NCBI GenBank assembly: GCA_025642065.1
Contig: JAODUP010000127.1
Span: 784,501 to 848,500 of the forward strand
Direction of reading: 5' to 3'
Source of the DNA: Paralvinella palmiformis
Taxonomy: Eukaryota > Annelida > Polychaeta > Terebellida > Alvinellidae
Length of the DNA stretch: 64,000 bases
The notes under the pieces were generated by a model, which did not search any database, had not been told where the DNA came from, and saw nothing but the letters and a program-made list of their open reading frames with translations. A program made the translations under genes and the position numbers. This document shows positions 10,337 to 23,800 of the stretch, piece by piece (the first letter of the stretch is position 1; every line of letters starts with the position of its first letter).

Positions 10337-10339
<3 letters not shown>

Positions 10340-10382
<43 letters not shown>

Positions 10383-10401
10383 ACACACCACACACACACA
10401 C
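10340..10401. repeat. (CA)n microsatellite
   Basis: About 62 bases of nearly pure CA. Confidence 0.95.
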
Positions 10402-10589
10402 TTATTTATTACATAATTTGAATTAAAGAAAATGTTGTGAACTACAGTTTGGCTGTGGAAATGAATGGTCATAGATCTAGTTGCAATTACTGCAATATTT
10501 GTTTTGTTGTGTTTAATTAATTTTTACTTTAAGCATTTTTATAAGAAATCTGCAATCTAGTCAACGTTTTTGTATCTCTTCACCCAATA

Positions 10590-12900
10590 GTTATACTTAG
10601 GTTTACTTACTTAGGTTTACTTAGGTAGAAACTGGACGTAGCTTGGTAGTCCTGTGTGTCCAGATCCTCATCCGATTTTGAGCAGATATTTGGGGATATT
10701 AGTTCATAATTAGCTTTGCGACCCAATCTCAGAGTTGCCTCATAATTAAAAATAGGACCCTGTTCCCTCCAGGGTTTATCTAGTCTCCTCTCAAATGATT
10801 GTATACTAGGAGCCTCCACTACTTTATCAGGCAAGCTGTTCCAGGAACATGCTATCCTTTCCCTGGAGTATGTTGTCTCAGCCGGGTCTGGTTATGGTTT
10901 CTTGGCAGCTTTATAGCTATGCCCTCTTGTTTGATAGAAGCCCTATTCTGCTGTAACTATAGCTGGCATCACTTGCTCATCATATGTCCCAGAGACCATC
11001 TTAAACATTTCAATCATGTCGCCTCTTAGGTATCTATCTATACACAAAAGTTGGTAGATTAAAGTTTTTCAGCCTATCGGGGTAATTTAGATCTCGTAGA
11101 CCTGGAACCAACTTGGCTGCCTGCCTCTGAACATTCTCCAATTTTATTATGTCCTTCTTCCTTCTTGGCGTCCACACCGAGTTGGCATATTCTAGATGTG
11201 GTCTGACTATTGCTTTTTGTATTCAGGTATACAAAGGATCTCCTTATTAACCCCATCATCTGATTTGCCTTACTAACCTTTTCCATTATATGGTATTTGA
11301 AACTAAGATTACAGTCCACTGTGACTTCCAAGTCTTTTTCCTTTTCTACCTGACCTAGTATATATGTGATCTGTGTATATATTATTCCCAACCTGTTTTC
11401 CCATGGTATATTTTTTCTGGTCTTGTTTCTTCATTCTTGAGATGGTCATCACCTTGCATTTGTCTGGGTGGAATCGCATAAGCACTTTATTTGACCACCC
11501 TTGTAAATTATTTAGATCCTTTTGTAGAGTTTGCATATCCTCATTTGATCTTATTTCTCGAAACATCGCTGTGTTGTCTGCAAGCATAAATACTTCAGAG
11601 ATCATGTTGTCAGGGAGATCATTTTTGTACAGGACAAATAAAATTGGTCCTATAACACTTCCTTGGGGATCTCACTAAGGACATCTGCCCATGCTGAAAA
11701 CTGTCCTTTAACTGACACTCGCTGTCTTCTATTTAACAGAAATGATGTTACCCATCTGACTATCTTTCCAGATATACCATATGATCTAAGTTTGCCAATG
11801 AGCCGTGTATGTGGAACCGTTGTCAAATGCTTTAATGAAGTCAAGATATATTACACCTAATTCCCTTCTCTATCCAGAATCTCTGCTCAATTATCTAATA
11901 CTTTGAGTAGCTGTAAAGCGGTTGATATACCTCTTATAAATCCATATTGCCTATTACTGAGCAGATAATTTTTCTTCATATGAGCTATCGTAACACCCCT
12001 TACTAATGATTCCATAATCGTACAGGCTATGCATGTAAGACTGACTGGTCTATAGTTGCATGCTAACTTCTTATCGCCCTTCTTAAAAATTGCAGAGATA
12101 TGGGATAAGGTTGGGTTGTATATTATTTTCAATGCCGTGACAATTAAGTTGCTCTGCTACTTCTGTCAGAAGTCTTGGGTGTATTGCACCTGGGCCTGAT
12201 GACTTATCTATTTTCAATTTCATTCGTTTCTCGACAACACCTTTTTTAGAAACTTCCAGCAACCTTGTTTTCCAATTTTGATATATATCTGTATCCGGTT
12301 CCTTGGTGAATACACTACTGAGTAAGTTGGAGAGAACTTGCGCCTTTTTCCTGGTTTGTTTTGGCTAGTATCTCTCCATTTCCATCTCACTAAATGATTT
12401 AATCTGAAACTCCAGTTCTGGTTTTCATTTTTCCTTTCATTTAGTTCCAGAATTGCTTTGGATTTTACTTTGCTTGTCTCGAGAATTTTTTTTCCAAATC
12501 TCTCTGTAACTTGCGTGTCATAGCTCGTACTTAATTATTTCTCTGACGGGTGTATTCTTTATATTTCTCTGGATCTCTTGATTGTCTCCATATATTTTTG
12601 CCATAAACGGCCGGTGTTTCTTTTTTGTTGCTTGAAATGTGTTTTTATCTGTTGGGATCCCATGCCTCTTTTTTTACTTTGGTTTACCTCCTTGCTAGGA
12701 ATGTGTTTTTTCGGTGCCTCCATTAGGATTTCTTTGAAGATTTTCCATTGTGTTTCTGGATCATTTGTATGTGGTGTCAGTTTATTTTGCCAATCAATTG
12801 GCAGTTCTTGTCTAAGAGCCACATAGTCTCCTCGATCATAATATAACTTAATATGGGGATTGTCTGTAGTTTCTGTCCTGCAATTGAAATCCAAGTAACA
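10590..12900 (-). mobile_element. 5'-truncated CR1/jockey-like retrotransposon, inactive
   Basis: On the minus strand a degenerate polyprotein can be followed in order. 12894-12559 is an endonuclease-to-RT linker (YYDRGDYVALRQELPIDW). 12132-11887 is RT (IFKKGDKKLACNYRPVSLT, SNRQYGFIRG). 11844-11650 reads TTVPHTRLIGKLRSYGISG. 11605-11309 has the catalytic box degraded from YADD to LADN. 11391-11074 reads KVSKANQMMGLIRRSF, and 10834-10607 is the C-terminal segment (APSIQSFERRLDKPW). The fragments are in different frames, so it is dead. The 3' end carries a short tandem repeat built on TTTACTTAGG (10596-10626), as CR1-type elements do. Most of the endonuclease is missing. Confidence 0.85.
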
Positions 12901-13036
12901 GCGATCGCTTTTGCCAAGTCAGGTGGTGTCTGATGCTGTAGATTTGAGTTATTATGAGTTATAATGAACTTACAATATAGTATCTATGCATCGAGGAAAA
13001 TGTTTAGTGCAAAAACAATTGATTTAGTCACAGAAC

Positions 13037-13037
13037 G

Positions 13038-13064
<27 letters not shown>
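13037..13064. repeat. (TA)n microsatellite
   Basis: Short TA tract just upstream of the likely ABAT copy 2 promoter region. Confidence 0.85.
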
Positions 13065-13068
<4 letters not shown>

Positions 13069-13099
13069 GCAAGTTCTCTGACTTAGTCTTAGATTTTAC

Positions 13100-13538
13100 G
13101 TTGACTTAGTTTACCCCCCACAGAAGGTTTGATGGGGCTACTGCTGCCCTCTGGCGAATATAGATAGCGCGACTTTTGACCCGATAATCCAAACATTGGC
13201 GGTAGACGATAACGATCAGCTGGTAAAACAGCGAGAGAACCTAGTCCGTGCCGTGTATGCGATCAGCTATAGACTATCTAAACACGGACCTCGATTCGCA
13301 CATCTTTCCCAATTTATCATTGGCGGTAGACAGAATCCAGGTCAGCCAAGGGAGTCACATCGATTGAGCTCGGATGTAGGCGAGGCGAGGCGAGCCTCAC
13401 CGCTCAGTGACTGTCTTTGCGTGTTGGTGATTTGTGCTGTTTTTGCAGCTTTGTGGAGTTTGATTTTGACGTAGAATCTAGCTTAACAACGATCATTTGT
13501 ATTTGCTGCTGAAGACGCTGGATCATTGTGGCTGTACA
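13100..13538 (+). promoter_or_regulatory. Likely promoter and 5' UTR region of ABAT copy 2
   Basis: This stretch is visibly richer in G+C and CpG than its surroundings and ends at the start codon. ATTGGCGGTAGAC occurs twice, at 13195-13207 and 13319-13331; ATTGG is the complement of a CCAAT box, so both copies are candidate NF-Y sites. The transcription start is not visible. An in-frame TAG at 13479-13481 limits the reading frame before the ATG. Confidence 0.45.
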
Positions 13539-13572
13539 ATGTTGAAATTGGCTAGGTTATACGCCCCTAACG
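13539..13572 (+). CDS. ABAT: ABAT copy 2 exon 1 (coding part)
   Basis: ATG has A at -3, and the in-frame TAG at 13479 rules out an upstream start in this frame. It reads [11 protein letters not shown] plus one base and ends at a strong donor GTGAGT at 13573. Phase 1 joins exactly to exon 2's two leading bases to give Gly. Confidence 0.8.
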
Positions 13573-16500
13573 GTGAGTACCTGTACTACCCCAAAGGCAA
13601 AGCCTATGTCACTGTCAGTATGTCACTATGTGAGTATATCACTGTCAGTATCATCAGAGTATGTGATTCCTTGTTAAGTCTCAGACCTAGTCAGGGTTGG
13701 CAGGTTTAACCCGCCTACTGGGTTTAAACCCCCAATGTTGGGTTAAACTCATTTTTAGGCACAATTCACCACTAATTAACAGAAGCTCAACCAATCATAG
13801 AACAGAGTTACAGTGTCTGATAGTGTCTAATTGTTTCCACCAACAGCATAATATCTCAAATATTGGATTATGTTGATTGGTGTACATTGTCAGCATCTTA
13901 ACATCATAAAAAGCATATACAGTAACCATTCAAACAACTACTTTTCATGTGTATAAATTTGTGAGTCAATATACTGTATTCTGAGGGGGAAAAAACTAGT
14001 TTAACCCGGATTAAACTAGTAAAACCTAGGTTTAATCCACCTGGCTGGGCTAAACCAGTTTAACTTTAAGCCGAGTTAAACTCCAAACCCTATTAAGTCT
14101 ACCAGAGGGTCTATAACTATTTAAATAAATACTTGTTACAACTAAGTACATGTAACCAATTGATACAATATGTCAATGATACACCAATTCTCTCTGTGTT
14201 TGTGTGCTTGCTTGTGAAATATCTGTTGAACCTATTTCTGACAAGGATTAGGACAAAGATTTAGTAGTTTACTTTATTGTGAATTGGGTAAATATGACTA
14301 CCTTTAAAACAATATGTTTTTTACTAATTGTGAAATATGTATCAGCATGAACCAATTGTTAATATGCAATATTTATCTGTTATTATTAGCACTGATAAAA
14401 ACGTATATAGTATAATTGGCGATTCATATTTTAACAACAAGTTCACTACAAACATCATACATCCACTACAGATGTTCTTAATTCACCCGTTTCTCTAGTG
14501 TTTTGTGTTTAATATTCACTTTTTATTAGGCAGGAGATTGGCTACCTGTGTTGTGACCAGATGTTTACATCAGACCGAACCAGACAGACCTTTGGTAAAA
14601 ACAGAAATACCAGGACCAGAATCAAAGAAATTGCTGAAGGAACTTGGCAGCTTTCAGGTAAACAATGTTGTTGTGATTGAGTAGTCAGATTGGAGAATTC
14701 CTTTTTTTGTGATGTCATAGGAGATAAGTGTTCATGTGGTTTGGATGCAACCATGCATGTAGTGATATTCAGACAGACATATACATGCAGGGACACAGTA
14801 CCCTGTACCAGGGTTGTGGTTTTTACTGTAAAAAAACTATTTTTACATTACATCATAAAAAAACTTATTAACTGTAAATAACATAAAAATGTGAACAACA
14901 TTGTGTAACTAATTAAACACATTCACTTAAATAAAATGTAGCTCGTGACATATACAGATATTAACTACTCAGTGGAAAATGATTAGACATAACAATTAAC
15001 ATCAACATAGTTAATATTCTAATTTAACCATTCCTCTGAACATTCTGTAGCAGAATACCAGCTTAAAGGCTGTGCTATTGCCCAGACGATTGCAAACTTT
15101 GGTATTATTATTTCCAAAATTTGAAAACAATCCTCCCAACGGACATATATGAAGCCCCAGCATGATAGCAGCTTGACAGCTAATGCAACAAAGTCATTTG
15201 GCAATCCATACAATTTGAGGGCCTTCCACCAATTAACTGGGGAGATCTTTGTCACAGCATGAGTTTAGCGTTCCACCTTTATACATGGTTAAGGTGTTGA
15301 TAATGTAGGTACAGTAGCATGAGAGATAAGAATGCTGATTTAAATATGATATTGGGCTGGTTTTATACATTCGGAAATGAAGACACAAACACCATGATTT
15401 GGGGGTAATTAAGTCACCAATACAATGACAATAGGTGTCAGTGTGAGATCAGTAGATCATCAGACCAGGGGATTAGCAATTGGGCTCATAAGTTATGGTC
15501 ATATATTCAGTGAGTGTCACCTAGAATTGGTGATTAGGGTATCAATATCATGGGACAATTGCATTTGATTTGGTGCTTGGTGATTATTAATTGTCAAATT
15601 AGGTTTTGTGGGCTTTCTGTATCAATTAAATACACATACTTATTTAACTGATCAATGCATTATACAATATGTAGTAATACTAACACTATGTTACAATGAA
15701 CAGGTATTATTAAAACTTGATATTATTGTGATTTTCACAGTGAAAATTGAATTTCTTTCAAAAGGGAGTTATTTACAATTCATTGTAAAAAAACTGTTTT
15801 TTACATGAAGTTTAATAACGTCTGTGTAAATAACCTGCCATCTACATACTTACACATTGGTTTTGGTGAAAAAGTGGCCTAGAAGTAGAATGCACCAAAT
15901 ACTCCATTTTCCCCCTTTCAATATCACCCCGACATCCTGGTCCAGCAATGGCGTCGCAGTGTTTTTACAGGCCACCACAGGTGAGCTGTTCCCTAATTTT
16001 TGTAAGGGGTCATCTACTCTATTCCCTACTGAAAAGGCTGGGTATTTATTACATTTATTTGAAACCCAAGAAATCCCTCGCTATATTAGGTGATTCTTTT
16101 GATGTTGCATTGTTTAGCTTTTCCACCTTTGATGACATACTAAGTTTTGCCACTGTATTTAAATCAGGGGTGAGTGTTTTCCTCTTTTTGCTGGATTTCC
16201 GGTGTTTCCAGATATGAAAATAACGCTTTTGGAAATGAGGATTGGGTCGAAGTGGTGGTTTGAAGAATAGTGCAGAAGAAATGTTTCCCCCCCCCCCCAC
16301 TCAAGTCTTAGGTTGTTCTAATAATGTACAAACCCCTCTTTTTATCAGGTGGGGGGGGATTACAATGTACCTGGGTGTTGGTTCTTCACTTTGCTCTCCA
16401 ATTTCCTTTCCTGCTTTCAGGTTTTCCCCCCAAAGGCCACTCTCATGCCTGTTAACTGCAAAAAGTTCATTAATAGTCATGGTTCTGGTTAGTACGGGTT

Positions 16501-19500
16501 GAAACTCTTCAGGAACTAGTAGTGTTAAGTTAGTGGTAAACTGATGTAGTACTGTATGACTGTATTAGGGATGCTGGTAATATGAATGGGTGAAATTGTC
16601 TTCTGTTGAAAAGCGTATGTGCTACTTAGTTAATCTCTTCTTTGGTTCAGCAAAAAAAGCATTTGATATGCATATATATATATCCTGATTTCCTTTTATG
16701 TAAAGTATGATAACCATTCCTTATGTCAGATACTACTTTTATCTGCTGTAAAGGAAATGTACAATGGCAATAGGTTACAGGTCTGAATTTTCAGTAACCT
16801 ATTACTGTTGTGTGTCTGGGATTCGTAAACACAGAACTGTGCCATTCTTGAGCTAATCATTCTATGAATCTATAATGAAAACTTGAGGTAGAAATAACAG
16901 ATACTTTTTTTATTCTGGTGGTTTGCTATTTTGAGTGAAAAGAGGATAATTTTACCAAACACTGGGTGAGATAGATTTGTTTTTTAATGTAATTTACTTT
17001 TACCCTAGGGGTCTCATACATATATGTAAATAGCTTTTCATTAATACCTTAAATATATTATCTGTTTCTGCCATTGAATATTTGTGTGAGTAGTTGTTGT
17101 CATTTCTCCATTAAATATAGTGTATAAAGGTATTTCTTCTCTTTTGGTAAATACCCAGGTAATTATCACGGTGGTATACATTTGTATACTAGCTAAATGA
17201 CTATATTTGACTCATTTCAAAATTATGACTAGGAGTAGGATGAAATCAATAAAATATGAGAAGTTATATCACACAAATGCATATAAATGTTAGTGATGAT
17301 ACAAAATCTTATATGGTGGATCATATCTGCTGCCATATTTTATGTGATCAGATGTTGTGAGATATTCATGTCACATGAGCATAAATCAAATATTCTCTCA
17401 CTGACTATGATTATGAAATGGTGATTGCAGAATGGCCTTTTCATGGAAAACATATGTACACAATAAATAACTTGTTTCACTTTCAGTTGTATTCATTGAA
17501 ATTAATATATTTTTCTTCATAACCTACTTTTATTGAGTGTAATTCATTTTACATTTAGTTTGTTAAAACTTGCTTTCACTATCAGTATTTATATTTTGTA
17601 TAGTGTCATATTACAACTAATTTACAGAGCTGTTAAAGATCATCTGGTCATACTATTCTCATCTGTAACCACTTGTTTAGTTACCATGACAATTAGTCTT
17701 TTAGTTGTCATAATATATAATAGCACAACTTGGCCATTGATGTTGCCATCCCAACGTTGATGGCCGAGTTGTGCTATATTGAAAATAGTATATTTGAGGT
17801 AATTGTGGCTCAACTGATATATATGAATGATATCAATGTTAATTTATTTTTTAATATCATTTATCCTATGGGTCTCAGTTATTGCCTTTGGATTAAAGCA
17901 ATTAGAAAAGGTACTTTAGCTGTAACTAAAATGTAAACTAAGACATTTTCAAACTAACTAGTCTTTATATAAATACCTTATCTGTTCCTGCCATTGATAA
18001 ATTGTGTGGCTAATTCCTATCATTTCTATCCTAAATATAGCACAAAAAGGCAATGTTGCCATATGGGTAGTTAAAGCTGATGGTATGAACTTGTCAACTC
18101 TGTTTATGATGTTATTTGTTCTATGTGTAAAAAGCCAATTATCCTATTTCGTGTCGTAAAGTATTTTACTGGACAGAATGGATTAAATATAACTAAGAGC
18201 ACACCTCCTCCTGTCTAGTTTTATCTTCCTTTAGTCGATGGGCATAATCTATATAATTAAAACAAGCAGAAAACATTTTATTACGTTACAGCGTATAAAA
18301 ACAACAACTTAAAAGGCAGAAACATTGTGTGACCTTTTTGTCCTGGAGCGTCATCTGGCTGGATGTGACCTGTTGATAATTTTGTGGACATTATTGCCAA
18401 TATTATTCCCTCCATTCGTCTTACAGCTGCTGATGGCTTTGGATTTTTTTAAAGACTGAATGTACCGAACATGTCACCCCCTTGATTCTTTATAGAACTA
18501 TGTTAGGTGACGTTGATCCCACGAGAAGATAGTTTGATCGCGGTTAGCTATCTCCTGTTTGAAAGATGGCATGCAATTTAAGTTCCTGTGTCAAGTCTGG
18601 TCCATACCGAGGACAATATGACATAAAACATGGTTGATTTCAATAAATAAATCAATAAAGAGTCGATCCAGAGTTCTAGATAAATGGTCAAATATTTTCA
18701 CTTTAAATGGAGTCTATTCTCTATCTTGTGAGTAATAAGATTCTAGGTTAGAACACCACATTGACAAAGTCCAGCGACGCGAATCCTCATCTGACAGACT
18801 CTAGACCAACACTAATTATTTTAGCCAAAATGTTTTGTAAAGGATCTTCAGGATCACCAAGAAGCTGTTTATTTGTGATGCTCGTTTGTGTTTGTCTGTT
18901 ATTACGAACAGCATTAGTCACTCAGTGAGATAGACATAGACAATTTATATTAGTGATATTGACCAATTGTTACAGGGTGTCACGGATGTTGTTATTTTCT
19001 TCTATTTATTAATTATGAATATTATTAATAATGATATGTTTAATATTTTGGGATAGGCAAAAATATATTTTGTGACATGTCAGTGGAGATATCTGAGTTT
19101 AAATTGCTGACAGAATATTTAGTCATTCATGACAGACTATTGCAGGGATGAGCATTTTCCTAGTTTGTATTATTGGATTTCCAGTTTTTCCAGAGGTGGA
19201 AATAGCGTTTTTGGAAATGGGGTGTGGATCAAACTGATTGTTTGAAAAGAAATCTCTTGCAAAAGTCATGTTTAACCCCACTCCTGTAGTCTCAGGATGT
19301 CCCAAAAATTCACAAAATCCAAATTTCCCCACCCCCAGCTGCATGTGGCTCACTTTGCTCTGTGATTTCCTTTCCTGTTTTTTCCCCTTTCAAATGCCAC
19401 TATCATGCTTGCTATTTCTTTTTATATGCAGAACGTTGCAACCGTACAGTTCTTTGTCGACTATGAAAAAAGTCAAGGTAACTACATGGTGGATGCTGAT

Positions 19501-19763
19501 GGCAATATTATCCTGGATTTGTACTCTCAGATTGCTTCATCGCCATTGGGTAAGTTTGCTAAGATAATTATTGTAAGGACAATGGTACATATACATGATG
19601 CTCACACCTGCTATCAAATTATACTTCTTCTAGTCCAATAGGCTGCTTAGAATTAGATATTGATCGTTTTTTCTCCCTTTTACGGCATCCAAAAATCTAC
19701 TTATATCTGGGTGAGATTCAAATTAAACTTGCCCCCATTGAAGAAAACCATACCGAGACACCT

Positions 19764-19795
<32 letters not shown>

Positions 19796-20851
19796 GGTGG
19801 GTGGGTAGGGTGGTGTTAAATGTGAAAGAGCTGTGTGACTTGCATCACAGACTATTCCGATATGATTGTGTGTTCCAAGAAGAAAAAATCTAGCTTTATT
19901 TTGTAGTCATTATACTAACATGTAGTAGTAAGCGCATACGATCTACTGCTAAATGATTAACAGTCACAAATCACGCATTTAATATGGATATAGTTTATGC
20001 TGATTGTGATCTGATTGACTGATATGATAGAAATATTATCAGATTGTAGGACACCTCGTCAGTAAATGACAAGGTAGTCGGTGAATTATTCAAAAGGCAC
20101 ATGATCGTGTTAGTGATCAGTACAGCACTAACCATTTCATTTCCATAAATGATATATTGCGCAGACTAATTTGTCAACCATCTGAAGCTGACAGTTGTTG
20201 AGCTCGACCCCACAGCTAGTGGATCTGACAGTTGTTGAGCTAGAGCCACACCAGGTCTGGGGGAGTTGACAGTCAGACTAAAGCTGCTTCTCTTCTGACA
20301 AATAGCCAGAATGACAAACTGTTTTTTAACAGATTTTTGTCTATATCAGTATATGTCTCTCAAATTTAATGGTTTAAAAAAATTGTATCTAGAACCAAGA
20401 AAGTTCTGTTTTTTTGTGGAGATTTTATAATAATAGTAATTACTCTTCTGTCCATAATTGTTGCTGTTACAAAGTACATCATACAGTTTAAAGCCATTTG
20501 CTGGTGTGAAGTCTTTCTTCTGTCTCCATCAATCTGTAAATGGGATCTGGGATGAGGAGAATATGACCTGCTACATATTGCTGGAAGTATTAGCCAGGTA
20601 GAAAATGTACTGTAATAAACTTAGTTGTAGGCGAGCTGATAATTATATCATTGTGATATCACCCTGTCTCTCTCTGTGTGTTGGTTGGGGGAGGGGGGGT
20701 CGAACATTCTGATGATACAGTGTTAAACCATGCTGTTTTAATGTTATGTAGATGACGTCATTGCAGCAGTAAAACTAGTTATTGTCAAGTACCTTTAGAT
20801 GGTAATGGTTTAATAACACTTTTCTCATATACAGCTACGTGCAGACAATTG

Positions 20852-20886
<35 letters not shown>

Positions 20887-23800
20887 TTTTTTTTTTTCAA
20901 CCAGGGAACCCAAAAGCAAACAAAATACGTTAACACATGTGATTGTTAATAGGAAACTGGGTTAAAAGTGCTGCAGTTTTTCGCATTTCAAGTTGACATT
21001 AAATAATATGTGATCAGGTGGGTCAAGTGACTGTATCACTAAGGCCTGATTATAATACCTATGGGGTTATATATTGTGACAAATTGAGCTATTTTACATT
21101 AAGTAACCAGAAGAGTGACTAAAGTCTAAAATATACTGTTTAGGTAGACAATAGTTTTAGCACTTGTTTGTTCTTATTTGTCAATATTTTCCTGGCTGAT
21201 GCCCACATTTAACCTCCTTCTCACCTTAATGTTAATCATACTACTAGAAATGTTACTTGAAATTGGTTATTTATAAGCTTTAATCACCAGATATATTAAA
21301 TTCTTTTCCAATGTTAAGCAGAGTAAGTAGTAAAAAAATAGCTGTACATTTTTACGTGAAGTGTTGTGGTTCATCTTTGTCAGACATTCACCAAACAACT
21401 GAGTACTGTGTAGTGAGTTCATCCATCCTATGATATTCTGAGCAGCTTTAAATGTGTAGTCAGGCTTATGTTTAGGGGCAGCAGTGTGGTAAGATGGAGC
21501 TGATATTCTCTGTGGCTATGGTGTAATTCACTAAGACAGTCTAAACTGACCCTGTCTGTCCATATTATCCCCCTGGCTCCTACTGGGATGATTCTTTGGC
21601 ATAGTACTAGTAGCTAGTGCATTATGCAACAAACCTCTAGGTGATGGGATTGAATTCCAGTGTTCCCCGTGTCTGCGGATGTTTCATCCATTGAAAACAG
21701 GCTTCAGTATAATCATCTAATTTTTTTAGGGCGTGCCCCAGCCTCAACGATATGTGTCGGACAAGACCTGTGTAGATGTTAAATTAGTAATTGCTAACTC
21801 ACTCTGTTGGTTGGCATCACAGTACTATTACTCAACTTCCCCATGAGCATCCAGCCTTATTGGAGCCCATTCTCCTGACACATTACTTTTGACTTCCGTA
21901 TGGACCCTAATTTAAAGATGAGTTGATTGATTTATACCAACCAATTGATTAAAGAATGGGATACTGAAGCTGCTTCAGTGAAGCATGAACATAATACAAA
22001 AATAAAGAGTATATGGGTGTTTGGCTCTGAGAAGTGCTAGGGTGCTTTCTATAATAATAAAGTCATGACGCATAATACAACACCAGCTCTTTGGTAAAGG
22101 TTGGTGAGTTTTTGCTAATAGTAATACTCACTCATATAGTGAGTTTCATAATAACTTTTTATCCATCATAAATTTTATTTAGTCATAACAATTATTATAG
22201 TATGATCCCTGGATATTGTATCATTTATGTCCGTAAACTCCAGACCTAGTTTATGAGTTACAGGTGAACTAAACAGGATAAATTTCTGAAATTGTTAGCT
22301 CTGTGTTGAAGTAAGATGGCTATTATTTGGGGTCAGTTGTGATGTACATAGTTCCTTTTTTTAACAGAAGCACTGATTTATGCAATGTATCAATAATACC
22401 AATATGTATTATACCATATTTTTCCACAGTATATAAATGTATTATTCCTGTTAACATTATGAATTTTATGAACATATAAATTAAAGTTATGTAAACTGTT
22501 TAATTTTGTTAGAACAATACATTGTATACTAAAACAGTAACAACATAGATGACTAACTCAGTTAATAGTATCTAGATGTAATATTACGTATTGCATGTTA
22601 AGGATGTGACTGAATGTTACAATATAATCACTAAAAAGTAGTTAAAATTTCTTTCATGCAATCATAATCACTGCCTACATATTTCTGGTCGCCAACCTTG
22701 CCATGGGTTATCCTAAAGCTGTGGTACATCAGACTATTTTATGAAGCGTCTGCACTGTGATTATTAGAACAACATCATTAATAACAAATATACTAATGAT
22801 AATAATAATTTGTAGAATACAACTCTTGATACAGGTATCTTTTATGCAATGTGAAATAGAACTCTCTCTCTCTCTCTCAATGACGCAATAATAAATGATA
22901 TGCCAAAATTTAATTTTCTTTGAACATTGTAAGTTTTCTCATCTGAAGGGAGGTAGATTGGCGTTTATCAGAAACGATTGCCAGTCTGGTGGAAAGGGTT
23001 AACGATTTATTCATTTGTGCTGTTATTACTTTTACAGGCTATAACCATCCAAGGTTCATCCAGGCGTTACAGGATCCCAAAAATCTTGTTAGTATTTGTC
23101 CGGATGTGCTAAATGGTAGTGTAGCAATTGAAAGTGTTTAAAAAATAACGCTGTCTGATCAAATACTTTTTAAGGCTGTAATATTGGTGTTGTGTTTGGT
23201 TTTATTCTTCTACTTGAATTAATTTCTCAATTACAGTCCCATCTTGTTAACAGACCAGCATTGGGCAATTTACCATCAAAAGAGTGGCCTCAACGATTAC
23301 AAAAAGCTCTCATGTCTGTAAGTATTCACTCATCTATTGCGTGTACTCCATTCCTATTATCTTGATTGACATATCCAGTGACATCTACAGTCACTGAGAG
23401 TTGGTCTGTTTTGTTTAGTAGTAGGATGTTTGTTGTCAATTTAGGTGACCTCAATTTGCGTGTAATTTGGACTGTGAAAAATTATCATCTCATTAAATGG
23501 AATGAAACTCACAACCGATTTAAAAAATAATGGTTGAAGAATAAAGATGTGAAGCCAAATGTAAAATGTAAGAAGAAAAATTATTGAAGAGATATACCAG
23601 TAAATTTAGTAATTTGGACGTCAAATAACAGTACTTTATTACTAACTGAAAGACCAGCATTGTGATAATATGGTTATTTAAATAGTGATATATTGTCAAC
23701 TAGTAAACAAATTACTATGACTACAGCCATGTGACACTTTAACATGTGACATTCAACAAGTCCACAATCAATTGTATTGATGTCAAGATGATAGGCGTCA

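Larger units (their letters stand above)
9198..10589. other. Intergenic, AT-rich, simple repeats only
   Basis: No gene seen. It contains (TA)n, GT and TATG tracts at 9951-10096 and (CA)n at 10340-10401. Short frames here are translations of these repeats. Confidence 0.6.

Noticed and set aside
13196..13474. 92-residue frame before ABAT copy 2
   Set aside because: No ATG start, no family resemblance, and it lies in the likely promoter/5' UTR region.
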